DNA of 64,000 nt from Arthrobacter sp. StoSoilB20 (GTDB lineage Bacteria; Actinomycetota; Actinomycetes; Actinomycetales; Micrococcaceae), in assembly GCF_019977295.1 (NCBI RefSeq), contig NZ_AP024651.1, positions 4,030,001 through 4,094,000 of the forward strand. Reading direction: 5' to 3'. The notes under the pieces are model-generated. The model did not search any database and was not told the DNA's origin. It saw nothing but the letters and a program-made list of their open reading frames with translations. The position numbers were made by a program, and so were the translations under genes. Of the stretch, positions 34,040 through 42,237 are shown piece after piece. Positions within the stretch are counted from its first letter, which is position 1. The number at the start of each line of letters is the position of its first letter.

Positions 34040-36046
34040 GTGACACGTTTCTGGACCCGGCTGTTCGTTGTCCTGACAGTCATTTTGGGCGTCAACTATG
34101 TGGCGTGGCGCTGGATGGCCTCGCTGAACTGGGAGGCGTGGTGGATCGCCGTTCCGTTGGTGATCGCCGAAACGTACAGCCTCATTGACGTGATCCTGTT
34201 CGGCCTGACCGTGTGGAACCTCAAGATCCGCAAGCCGCCTCCCGCTCCCCCGGCTGACGCCACCGTGGACGTCTTCATCACCACGTACAACGAGCCGCTG
34301 GATCTGGTGATGACCACGGCACTGGCCGCCAAGGACATCCGCTGGCCGCACAGCACCTGGATACTCGACGACGGCGATCGTCCCGAGATGCGCCAACTCG
34401 CCAAGTCGCACGGGATTGGCTACGTGACGCGTGGCGCGGACTGGACGCCGGACATGCCGCGGCACGCCAAGGCCGGCAACCTGAACAACGCCCTCATGGT
34501 CACCTCGGGCGAATACCTGCTGATCCTCGACGCCGACCAGATCCCCGAGCCGGACATCCTGGACAAAACGCTGGGCTACTTCAACGATGACCGCGTAGCG
34601 CTGGTCCAGACCCCGCAATACTTCATCAACGTCCCCGCCGACGATCCCCTGGGCAGCCAGGCACCGCTCTTCTACGGCCCCATCCAACAGGGCAAGGACG
34701 GCTGGAATGCGGCGTTCTTCTGCGGCTCCAACGCCATCCTCCGCCGGGAAGCCCTCATGCAGCTGGGCCTGGTGGGCTACGTCAAAGCCACCGAGGACAG
34801 CGTGCGCCGGGCCCTGGCCGCCTCCCGATCCGCCATCAAGAAAGCACGGCGCTCGGCCGAAGCCAAAAACCCCCTGGTGGAGCAGATGCTCAACGAGGTA
34901 GAGGCCGCCACCAACGCCGCCCAACTGGAACTCGAGGCCCGGGCACCCCTCAGCGAGATCACGTACCGGGTCCGCCGCAAAGTCGACGAAGCCGTGCGCA
35001 CCTTGGTGGCCGCCGACTTCTCCGCGCTGCAGGCCGACCTCGAAGAAATCGCCGCGATGGAACTGGCCCACGTCGGAGAGTCGGGCGTGACCACGGTGGC
35101 GAGTGACGCCGTCGACCGCATGTCCGGACGCGACTGGTCCCCGCTGGGTGCGCTGGAATCGGTCCACGCCATCCTGTCCGCCATCTCCGTGGAACGCACC
35201 GACGAAGCACAGCCAATCATGCCGCTGGCCACCATCTCCGTCACCGAGGATATGGCCACGTCCATGCGCCTGCACGGCCTGGGCTGGAAGAGCGTGTACC
35301 ACCATGAAATCCTCGCCAACGGCCTGGCACCCGAAGACCTCAAAACCATGCTCACCCAACGCCTTCGCTGGGCCCAGGGCACCATGCAGGTCCTCCTGCG
35401 CGAAAACCCGCTGGTCCAACGCCGGATGTCCTGGGGCCAGCGGCTCATGTACTTCTCCACCATGTGGAGCTACCTGAGCGGCTTCGCAGCCGTGGTGTAC
35501 TTCGCAGCGCCCATCATTTACCTGATTCTGGGCATCCTTCCGGTGAGCAGCCTCAGCCTCGACTTCTTCATCCGTTTCATCCCGTTCATGGTGGTGAACC
35601 AACTGCTGTTTGTGGTGGCCGGCCACGGCATCCCCACCTGGCGCGGGCAGCAGTACAGCCTCGCGCTGTTCCCCACCTGGATCAAAGCATGTACGACGGC
35701 GGCGCGGAACGTTTGGTTCGGACGCCCCCTCGGGTTTGCGGTCACCCCCAAGGCACGCCAGAGCGGCGGCCCGAGTTGGAGCCTGATCCGGCCGCAGATC
35801 ATTGTGGCGGTCTTGTTGGCCATCGCGTTGGTGGTGGGTATTGCCCGGCTGTTGACCGGCCTCTCCGAACCTTTGGGAACTTTGGTGAACGTCGCCTGGG
35901 TTGCTTACGACCTTGTGGTCCTGAGCGTGCTGGTCAAGGCAGTTTTGTATAAGGGCTTTGTACCTGCAGGCGATGCGCCTGAAGGTATCGGCCCCCAGGA
36001 TGTTGGGCCCGAGCGCCCCGAGGAAAGGAACGCAGATGCAGTTTAG
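34040..36046 (+). CDS. Membrane glycosyltransferase (GT2, cellulose-synthase-like) with insertion
   Basis: A 668-residue processive-type GT2 enzyme, likely making or exporting an exopolysaccharide from a UDP-sugar. Two N-terminal helices are followed by FITTYNEP (near 76), DDGDR, DAD (near 166), then TEDMATS (near 402) and QRLRWAQG (near 440), then at least four C-terminal helices. Between FCGSNAILRREALMQLG (near 240) and TED there are about 150 extra residues, mostly charged helix, which such enzymes normally lack. It overlaps the STAS gene by 11 bp, linking polymer synthesis to the partner switch. No PilZ domain is visible. Confidence 0.87.
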   Translation: MTRFWTRLFVVLTVILGVNYVAWRWMASLNWEAWWIAVPLVIAETYSLIDVILFGLTVWNLKIRKPPPAPPADATVDVFITTYNEPLDLVMTTALAAKDIRWPHSTWILDDGDRPEMRQLAKSHGIGYVTRGADWTPDMPRHAKAGNLNNALMVTSGEYLLILDADQIPEPDILDKTLGYFNDDRVALVQTPQYFINVPADDPLGSQAPLFYGPIQQGKDGWNAAFFCGSNAILRREALMQLGLVGYVKATEDSVRRALAASRSAIKKARRSAEAKNPLVEQMLNEVEAATNAAQLELEARAPLSEITYRVRRKVDEAVRTLVAADFSALQADLEEIAAMELAHVGESGVTTVASDAVDRMSGRDWSPLGALESVHAILSAISVERTDEAQPIMPLATISVTEDMATSMRLHGLGWKSVYHHEILANGLAPEDLKTMLTQRLRWAQGTMQVLLRENPLVQRRMSWGQRLMYFSTMWSYLSGFAAVVYFAAPIIYLILGILPVSSLSLDFFIRFIPFMVVNQLLFVVAGHGIPTWRGQQYSLALFPTWIKACTTAARNVWFGRPLGFAVTPKARQSGGPSWSLIRPQIIVAVLLAIALVVGIARLLTGLSEPLGTLVNVAWVAYDLVVLSVLVKAVLYKGFVPAGDAPEGIGPQDVGPERPEERNADAV

Positions 36047-36368
36047 CTATGAGGTCAAGGACTCCTACGCGGAGGTGAAGAGCGTCGGCCGCCTGAACAT
36101 GGTGGCAGCGCCCAAACTCCGCGAGGTAGTGAACGAGGTTGTAGCCGGCGGGTCCAGCAGGGTTGTGGTCAACCTGGCCGAAACGGACTTCATGGATTCC
36201 TCGGGCCTCGGCGCCCTCATCGGTTGCCTCAAAGCAGCCCGCCAGGCAGGTGGCGACCTCCGGATTGCCGGCGTTCAACCCCAGGTGAAGATGGTCTTGG
36301 AACTGACCAACATGGACCGGGTCCTCACGGCGTACTCCACTGCCGAAGAGGCATTCGGAGATGACTGA
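36036..36368 (+). CDS. STAS-domain anti-sigma-factor antagonist (RsbV/SpoIIAA type)
   Basis: A 110-residue single STAS domain. The phospho-acceptor segment DFMDSSGLGALIG (near 50-62) is intact. The family toggles between a phosphorylated form (inactive) and a free form that binds its kinase partner. The ATG at 36036 has AAAGGA 7 nt before it; an earlier in-frame start at 35958 runs inside the glycosyltransferase gene. It overlaps the kinase gene by 8 bp, so the two are made together. Confidence 0.93.
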   Translation: MQFSYEVKDSYAEVKSVGRLNMVAAPKLREVVNEVVAGGSSRVVVNLAETDFMDSSGLGALIGCLKAARQAGGDLRIAGVQPQVKMVLELTNMDRVLTAYSTAEEAFGDD

Positions 36369-36780
36369 GGTCATCGCCCGGCGTGGGTTCCACGGGCCTT
36401 CCAACGAGGAAGCGATCGAGGCCATCCACAACGAGCTCGACGCCTTATGGGACGATGCCGCCTTTGTGCCGGACATGGATCGGATGACCTTCGCTACGGC
36501 CGTCATTGAGGCAGCAGCGAACATTGTGCAGCACGCACTCCCTGTGGCGGAGAAGCCCGTGGAGATCGACGTCGACATCAGCGTCCGGCCCTCCCGCCTG
36601 ATCGCGAAGGTCAGCGCCTACAACGCCCGCGAGCCCTTCGCCAACGACATGCAGGCTTCCATGCCGGACGAGGATGCGGAGTCCGGGCGCGGGCTGGCAC
36701 TCATCGAGGCTCTGGTGACCACGGTGACGTTCGAGCGCCAGGACGGCACAAACACCTGGATCCTCACCCGCAACACCTGA
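36361..36780 (+). CDS. RsbW/SpoIIAB-type serine kinase (anti-sigma-like)
   Basis: A 139-residue GHKL ATPase. The N-box reads VIEAAANIVQHA (near 45-56) and the G-box DAESGRGLALIEALV (near 104). These proteins phosphorylate the STAS partner and, when free, bind a sigma factor or other target. No sigma-factor gene is next door, so the output may be the glycosyltransferase or a distant regulator. Repeat array 2 starts directly after its stop. Confidence 0.88.
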   Translation: MTEVIARRGFHGPSNEEAIEAIHNELDALWDDAAFVPDMDRMTFATAVIEAAANIVQHALPVAEKPVEIDVDISVRPSRLIAKVSAYNAREPFANDMQASMPDEDAESGRGLALIEALVTTVTFERQDGTNTWILTRNT

Positions 36781-36954
36781 TCCTCTTCCACGTCCCCACC
36801 CCTGGGCCCAACCATCTCCCACATCCCCCCACCCCTGAGCCCACCCCTCTCCCACATCCCCCCACCCCTGAGCCGAACCATCTCCCACATCCCCCACCCT
36901 TGAGCCGAACCATCACTCACATCCCCCACCCTTGAGCCGAACCATCTCTCACCT
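36781..36954 (+). repeat. 3'-UTR repeat array 2 (about 6 units)
   Basis: Six contiguous units of about 29-34 bp share the core TCTCNCACATCCCC followed by ACCCNTGAGCC. It begins at the first base after the RsbW-like stop. It is related to, but distinct in sequence from, arrays 1 and 3. Confidence 0.88.
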
Positions 36955-37047
36955 GCATGGGTCGTTCTGCCCATCGCCAAGCGAAACGCAACCTGACAGC
37001 ATTCGGTGAGATCCGCCGTCGAACGTTAACCGGAAATTGGGGACGAA

Positions 37048-37602
37048 ATGAACCGCAGCACGTACCTTAAGCCTTGGGCGCTGGCTGCTGCCCTGGCGCT
37101 GATGGCGACTGCGGGCTGCGGCAATACCCCGGACGGACCCACCCGGGAACCAAGCAGTGCACCCCCGGTTACGGCCAGCCCGGCGCCCGTGGCCGAGAGT
37201 GTCGCCAAGTACGACGCCCTGACCACCGAACTTGTTGCCGCTCTTGAAGCGAAGCTGCCGGGTATCACTTGGTCTGTGGACGACCCCGTAAGCCTGAGCC
37301 GGGTAAAAGATGGCCAATGCGTGCTCGCCCTACGGAGCATGAAAAGCAGCGCGGACATCGTGAAACCCTCACGGAGCTTTGAAGAGGTATTCGCCGCGGC
37401 CGATCCCATCCTGCAGCAGCACGGGTTCCCGGCGTTCGACGGAACTGACCCCACCCCGGGAGGCTGGGTGGTCAGCCGCAGCACCGACGCCGCGGGCGCC
37501 ACGGTGACCATCCGCTCGAAGTTTCCGGCCTACCTCGACATCACCGCGCCAGTGCAGTCCGAAAGCTGCGATGCCAGCGAACTACCCCAGGGGGAAAAGT
37601 AA
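37048..37602 (+). CDS. Lipoprotein of unknown function
   Basis: A 184-residue protein with a lipoprotein signal peptide: MNRSTYLKPWALAAALAL, lipobox MATAGCGN. A Ser/Pro-rich linker follows, then a compact domain with two further cysteines (CVLALRSM and ESCDAS). Its stop overlaps the start of the calpain-like gene by 1 bp (TAATG), so the two are translationally coupled. It has no named family; proteins like it occur beside WXG100-type secretion substrates. Confidence 0.75.
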   Translation: MNRSTYLKPWALAAALALMATAGCGNTPDGPTREPSSAPPVTASPAPVAESVAKYDALTTELVAALEAKLPGITWSVDDPVSLSRVKDGQCVLALRSMKSSADIVKPSRSFEEVFAAADPILQQHGFPAFDGTDPTPGGWVVSRSTDAAGATVTIRSKFPAYLDITAPVQSESCDASELPQGEK

Positions 37603-38687
37603 TGCCCGGATTCTACGGCGCTGACATTGAACAGTTGCGGGCACTGGCAAAGACCATGTCCCGGCACTCGGAACGGATGACCTCCCTCTCCACGGAGCTG
37701 GGTCACTTGATCAGCAATGCGCGGTGGGACGGCCGCGACGCGGCGATGTTCAGGGCCTCGTGGGACTCCGAGCACCGCCCCATGCTGAAGAAGATTTCCG
37801 GCGAGCTGCAGGCCCAGGCCACAGAGCTGATCCGCAATGCGGACGAGCAGGACAAGTCCAGTTCCGGGTCCTCGGGCTCCGATCGCTCCGGGCGGGGAGA
37901 CTCGAACCCACCCGGCGACCCGGGCCCCCTGAATCCGGACGCTCCCGACGTCGATGTGCCCGGCGACGTTCGCAACGACCCCGACGCCGGCGACCCCGCC
38001 GACATCAACCAGGGACAAATCGGCGACTGCTGGTTGCTGGCAGGAATCGGCTCCGTGGCCCAAGTGCTGGAGCGCGAAGGCAAGCTGGACGAGTTCCTCG
38101 AATCGCACATGCGTCCGGTCGGCGATCCGCCCACGCACTGGGTGGTCACACTGTACGAAGACGGCGAACCAGTCGAAGTAACTGTGGAGGCCAAGTCGAC
38201 TGAGGGCGGTGTCCGCGGCGCCGACGGCGAGCCGAACTGGCTTTCCATTTACGAACGCGCAGCTGCCGAGCACCGCGGCGGGTCCTACGACGACATCGAC
38301 GGCGGCTTCAGCAACGAGGCCATGGAACTGATGACCGGCCAGTCCGCAGACAAGGACGGCGAGCTGGACTTTGACGATATCGAGGACAAACTCTCGGATG
38401 GCCAAGCTGTTTCCGTGGGCACCGAAGATGTGAAGGATGACGACTTCGACTGGGTCTGGGAGTCCGACGAAGTCAACCGCACCGACGTCGTGCCCAACCA
38501 CGCGTATGTTGTGGTCGATGTAAAGACCAACGACGACGGCGACAAAGTGATCGTCCTGGCCAACCCGTGGGGACCCTCCGGCGGATACTTGGAAGGCGAC
38601 GACGACCATAAGTCCGGAACGCTGGAACTCACCGAAGATGAGTACAAGGAAAACTTCGACTCCGTGTACTCCGTGGACGTGAAGTAA
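37602..38687 (+). CDS. WXG100-like plus calpain-family cysteine protease (putative secreted effector)
   Basis: A 361-residue protein. Residues 1-90 form a helical hairpin with the WDG turn (ISNARWDGRDAAMF) of ESX/WXG100 secretion substrates. A Ser/Gly/Pro/Asp-rich linker follows. The C2-type protease domain has the full triad: Cys143 in GQIGDCWLLAG, His300 in VPNHAYVVV and Asn321 in LANPWG. No signal peptide is present, consistent with type VII export, and no T7SS machinery gene lies in the window. It may be a polymorphic toxin or processing protease. The small gene downstream could be its partner. Confidence 0.82.
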   Translation: MPGFYGADIEQLRALAKTMSRHSERMTSLSTELGHLISNARWDGRDAAMFRASWDSEHRPMLKKISGELQAQATELIRNADEQDKSSSGSSGSDRSGRGDSNPPGDPGPLNPDAPDVDVPGDVRNDPDAGDPADINQGQIGDCWLLAGIGSVAQVLEREGKLDEFLESHMRPVGDPPTHWVVTLYEDGEPVEVTVEAKSTEGGVRGADGEPNWLSIYERAAAEHRGGSYDDIDGGFSNEAMELMTGQSADKDGELDFDDIEDKLSDGQAVSVGTEDVKDDDFDWVWESDEVNRTDVVPNHAYVVVDVKTNDDGDKVIVLANPWGPSGGYLEGDDDHKSGTLELTEDEYKENFDSVYSVDVK

Positions 38688-38695
38688 GGATGGCC

Positions 38696-38968
38696 ATGGA
38701 ACAGCTGGTTACAGTCAAGCAGGGCATGCAGCCCACATTCGACGGCGTCAAGGTTGGCGTCGTCAAGATCGGTATCGCCGACGGTGCTCCCGCCATCCAA
38801 TTCTGGATCCGGACCGCCGAACATCAGCGGAAGCAGGCGTTCCGAGAGGGCCAGTCGATCACCCTGCCGGGCGCGGGCTTGCTGACGGTGACGTCCATTC
38901 GACCCGCCGACAGCAGTTCCGCGGCGTCAGCAACGTTGACGTACGACGCCGGTCACGTCGCCGATTGA
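38696..38968 (+). CDS. Small conserved protein after the calpain-like protease
   Basis: A 90-residue soluble, beta-rich protein with no signal peptide, containing VGVVKIGIADGAPAIQFWI and SITLPGAGLLTV. The ATG at 38696 is chosen because AAGGA lies 5 nt before it; ATG 38690 overlaps that site. It follows the protease stop by 8 bp and is surely co-expressed. Position makes an inhibitor or immunity role possible, but nothing in the sequence proves it. Confidence 0.65.
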   Translation: MEQLVTVKQGMQPTFDGVKVGVVKIGIADGAPAIQFWIRTAEHQRKQAFREGQSITLPGAGLLTVTSIRPADSSSAASATLTYDAGHVAD

Positions 38969-38978
38969 TTGTCGGCGC

Positions 38979-39224
38979 CGGGGGATGTGAGAGACGGTTC
39001 GGCCCAAACCCGGGGGATGTGCAAGAGGGTTCCGCCCAAAACTCGGGGATGTGCAGGAGGGTCCCGCTCCAAGCCCGGGGGATGTGCAAGAGGGTTCCGC
39101 CCCAAGCCCGGGGGATGTGAGAGACGGTTGGGGCCCAAACCCGGGGGACGTGCAAGAGGGTTGGGCCCAAACCGGGGGGATGTGCAAGAGGGTTCCGCCC
39201 CAACCCCGGGGATGTGCAAGAGCG
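38979..39224 (-). repeat. 3'-UTR repeat array 3 (about 8 units of 33-34 bp)
   Basis: Eight contiguous units, each with GGGGGATGTG on the plus strand. Read on the minus strand the core is CTCTTGCACATCCCC. The array starts at the base after the stop of the aminotransferase gene (39225) and runs almost to the stop of the convergent small gene. Relative to the aminotransferase it has the same orientation as arrays 1 and 2 have to their genes. Confidence 0.9.
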
Positions 39225-40319
39225 TCAGGCTTTCGCGATCGCCTCTTTCAGCGCTCCCAGCACCAGGGTCACCGAGGCACTGTTCGCATTCGGACCCATC
39301 ATGCCGATCCGCCACACGGTGTCCGCGAACTCTCCCACGCCCGAGCCGATTTCCATACTGAATTTCTCCAGAAGGTAAGAGCGGACGGCAGCCGAGTTGA
39401 CGCCGTCGGGCACTTTCACGGTGGTGAGGCTTGGCAGGCGGGAGCCTTCTGCGGCGAACAGTTCCAGCCCCATTTCCTGGAGCCCGTCCTGCAACGCCGC
39501 ACCGGCTGCACGGTGCCGCGCCTGCACGTTCTCGAGGCCCTCGGCAAGGATGCGGTCCAGGGCGGCTTCGAGGCCGGCGATCATGGTGACGGGGGCGGTG
39601 TGGTGGTAGGTCCGGGCACCGCTGGCCGCGCCAACATAGCCTCCCAACAGCCCGATATCGAGGTACCAGGAGCGCGGATCCTTGACGCGGCGCTCGAAGG
39701 CGTGGTCGGACACGGTAAACGGCGAAAGTCCCGGCGGAACACCCAGGCATTTCTGCGTGCCGGCGTACCCGACGTCAATCCCCCAGTCGTCCGCGCGGAG
39801 TTCCAGACCGCCGATGGAGGTAACGGCGTCGGTGATCAGCAGGGCGTCGCCCTTGCCGGCACCGAGCGCGGCGATATCGGAGAGCACCCCCACAGAGGTT
39901 TCGGCGTGGACCGCCGCGATCACTTTCGGATTGGGGTGCGCCGAGAGCACGCGGTCGGCGTCCACGGGCTGGCCCCATTCGTGGTCAACACGGACCACCG
40001 TGGCACCGCAGCGCCGGGCAACTTCACACATGCGCGCCCCGAACAGTCCGTTAACAGCGATCACTGCCACGTCGCCGTCGGACACTGTGTTGACGAAAGC
40101 TGCTTCCATGCCGCCTGAACCTGTGGCACTCAACGGAAGTGTCCGTGCGTTGGACGTTCCCCACACCGTCCGGAGGCCCTCGCAGGTGTGGTCAAGGCGC
40201 TCAATGAAGACGGGGTCCAGATGCCCGAGGACCGGATAGGCCAACGCAGCCATGGCTTCGGGGTAGCAATTGCTCGGGCCGGGGCCGAACAGGAACCGGG
40301 ACGTCAGAATATCGTGCAT
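39225..40319 (-). CDS. Class V aminotransferase (alanine/serine/ureidoglycine-glyoxylate type)
   Basis: A 364-residue PLP enzyme of the AGXT family. It starts RFLFGPGPSNCYPEAMAAL, has the glycine loop SATGSGGMEAAF (near 65) and DAVTSIGG (near 165), and the PLP lysine lies in GTQKCLGVPPG (near 188). AGXT enzymes transfer an amino group to glyoxylate. Because purine-degradation genes lie on both sides in this region, the ureidoglycine-glyoxylate form (PucG) is possible, as is serine-glyoxylate aminotransferase. The stop is followed at once by repeat array 3. Confidence 0.85.
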   Translation of the reverse strand: MHDILTSRFLFGPGPSNCYPEAMAALAYPVLGHLDPVFIERLDHTCEGLRTVWGTSNARTLPLSATGSGGMEAAFVNTVSDGDVAVIAVNGLFGARMCEVARRCGATVVRVDHEWGQPVDADRVLSAHPNPKVIAAVHAETSVGVLSDIAALGAGKGDALLITDAVTSIGGLELRADDWGIDVGYAGTQKCLGVPPGLSPFTVSDHAFERRVKDPRSWYLDIGLLGGYVGAASGARTYHHTAPVTMIAGLEAALDRILAEGLENVQARHRAAGAALQDGLQEMGLELFAAEGSRLPSLTTVKVPDGVNSAAVRSYLLEKFSMEIGSGVGEFADTVWRIGMMGPNANSASVTLVLGALKEAIAKA

Positions 40320-40345
40320 GTGCGAACTCCTTCAGCTGGTTGAGG

Positions 40346-41587
40346 TCATTCTGCCCCAGCCTGCTGCCCGGAGCGAACCAACCGCGTTCCAGCACCCCGC
40401 AGCCGAAACCGATCCGTTCCCCAAACGGCGAGCGCACCCAGCGCAAATACCGCCCCCAGGACACTGGCGCCGGCCCATCCCCACACCGCATAGACGGGCG
40501 CTACGACGGCGGCACCCACTGCGCTGCCTACCGAGTAGAACACCATATAGCTGCCGATGATGCTGCTGGCCGACTCTTCGGCGCCCCCAACAATGAGCGT
40601 TTGGCTGCTGACGTGCACGGCCTGGACTGCAGCGTCGAGCACGATGATCCCGGCTATGAACCACAGCAGCGACCAACTGCCGAAGGACAACGTGACCCAC
40701 GAGGCCAGGAGCGCCGCCAACCCCCACCCTGTGACCCTCTGACCCCAACCATGGTCGGACGCGGTGCCGGCTTTGGAAGCAGCGAGAACGCCCACCATGC
40801 CCGCCAGCCCGAACAGTCCAATAATGCCCGGCGGAAGGTGCCATGACGGGCCGCTGAGCAGCAGCGACATCCCACTCCACAGCACCCCGAAGGACGCGAA
40901 AAGCAGCAAGGTGGTGAGCGACCGGGTCCGGAACACGGGATTCCTCCGCGTGAGGACCACCACGGACGAGGCAACGCGCCAATAACCCACCCCGCGCCTC
41001 TCGGCCTTTTCTTGGGGCAGGGCGCGGAAAACCGCGACGGCGAGGACAATCCCGGCCGCCGCGGCGAAAAGGTAGACCGACCTCCAGCCCCAGAGATCGG
41101 TCATGCCGCCCGCTACGGTCCGCGCCAGGATGAGGCCGCTCACGACGCCGGACGTGACGGTTCCGATGTTTCCGCCCCTTTGGTCGGGGGTACTGGCAGA
41201 TGCGGCGTAGGCAACGATGGTCTGCACCACTGACGACGCCAACCCCAGGATCCCGAAGGCAACCAGGAGGGCAGCCTGCGACGACGCCAGTGTCACGGCA
41301 CACGCGCCCACGGCACTGGCTGCAACCTGCACTGGAATGAGCAAGCGCCTGCTCACCAAGTCCCCCAACGGAACCAGGAGGACCAGTCCCAGGAGATAGC
41401 CGGCCTGGGAGGACGCCACGATCCAGCCAAGGCTTGCTGTGGGCAAATCCAGATCGGCGCCGATCCGCTCAAGCAATGGTTGCCCGTAGTAGATGTTCGA
41501 GACCATGAAGCCGGCCACAACGGCCAACAGCAGCAGGAGAGCCCGGCTGATTCCCTCACGGGAATGCATGGGTTGTTTGGTGCCCAA
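40346..41587 (-). CDS. MFS transporter, drug/metabolite exporter-like
   Basis: A 413-residue protein with about 12 membrane segments and the DHA1-type loop GLVLLVPLGDLVSRRLLIP after helix 2. It probably exports a drug-like or metabolic compound. It is divergent from an HxlR regulator gene with 63 bp between starts, and paired operators cover that gap, so HxlR control is very likely. Substrate unknown. Confidence 0.85.
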   Translation of the reverse strand: MGTKQPMHSREGISRALLLLLAVVAGFMVSNIYYGQPLLERIGADLDLPTASLGWIVASSQAGYLLGLVLLVPLGDLVSRRLLIPVQVAASAVGACAVTLASSQAALLVAFGILGLASSVVQTIVAYAASASTPDQRGGNIGTVTSGVVSGLILARTVAGGMTDLWGWRSVYLFAAAAGIVLAVAVFRALPQEKAERRGVGYWRVASSVVVLTRRNPVFRTRSLTTLLLFASFGVLWSGMSLLLSGPSWHLPPGIIGLFGLAGMVGVLAASKAGTASDHGWGQRVTGWGLAALLASWVTLSFGSWSLLWFIAGIIVLDAAVQAVHVSSQTLIVGGAEESASSIIGSYMVFYSVGSAVGAAVVAPVYAVWGWAGASVLGAVFALGALAVWGTDRFRLRGAGTRLVRSGQQAGAE

Positions 41588-41607
41588 GATGCCCCTCTCC
41601 CTAGATT

Positions 41608-41661
41608 GGTTTCAATATGCAACCGTTTGACCTTATGGCAGAATGGTTTTATGTTGCAACC
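41608..41661. promoter_or_regulatory. Paired HxlR operators
   Basis: GGTTTCAATATGCAACC (41608-41624) and GGTTTTATGTTGCAACC (41645-41661) are two copies of one 17-bp near-palindrome, 37 bp apart. The first lies between the MFS and HxlR genes; the second covers the HxlR start codon. The arrangement predicts joint repression of both genes. Confidence 0.7.
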
Positions 41662-42142
41662 AAGTGATGTCGAGTGGACCGACCCGGAGTGCCCGGTTGC
41701 CCGCGCCGCCGATCTTGTGGGGGACAAGTGGAGCCTGCTGATCATCAGGGACTCCCTGGACGGCAAGCGTCGTTTCTCCGAATATGAGAGGTCGCTCGGG
41801 GTGGCAAAGAACATCCTTTCGGATCGCCTCCGGCTCCTTGTGGACAGGGGTGTCCTGAACAGGGCTCCCAACGACCGCGGTACGCGCAGTGAGTACCAAC
41901 TGACGGAGGCCGGCCGGGACCTCTTCACCGTGATCCTCAGCCTTCGGCAGTGGGGCGAGCGCAATGCATTTGGCGCCAAAGAGCACCATTCAGCCCTCAT
42001 GGATCCAGCCACGGGTCAGCCGGTCCCGCAACTTCGGCCCCTCGGGGACAGCGGCATGGAACTCAAACCCGAACAGACATTGCTGGTCAAAGTGGGACAA
42101 ACGTTGCCTGACAGCTCAGCGCCGGCTGTCACCGGGAAGTAG
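41651..42142 (+). CDS. HxlR-family transcriptional regulator
   Basis: A 163-residue winged-helix regulator. The N-terminal segment DPECPVARAADLVGDKWSLLIIRDSL holds the redox- or electrophile-sensing Cys near residue 13, and RFSEYERSLG and AKNILSDRLRLLVDRGVL are the HTH and wing. The C-terminal tail of about 60 residues is unusual but low in features. The ATG at 41651 gives the family start; the frame is open further upstream without support. It presumably represses the divergent MFS exporter and itself. Confidence 0.9.
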   Translation: MLQPSDVEWTDPECPVARAADLVGDKWSLLIIRDSLDGKRRFSEYERSLGVAKNILSDRLRLLVDRGVLNRAPNDRGTRSEYQLTEAGRDLFTVILSLRQWGERNAFGAKEHHSALMDPATGQPVPQLRPLGDSGMELKPEQTLLVKVGQTLPDSSAPAVTGK

Positions 42143-42237
42143 CGGGCCCCTGACCGAAAAGAACACCCAGGAACCTCCGGGCAGCAACTGCTAAGGTTAC
42201 TCACCAATACTGAGGCCGCCACGGATAGGGGACACGA

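Noticed and set aside
34013..35626. 537-codon minus-strand frame opposite the glycosyltransferase
   Set aside because: Low-complexity His/Gly/Val-rich shadow; the plus-strand frame has all GT2 motifs.
32562..39224. The repeat arrays as CRISPR arrays
   Set aside because: Units are contiguous, with no unique spacers between conserved repeats, and no cas gene is present.
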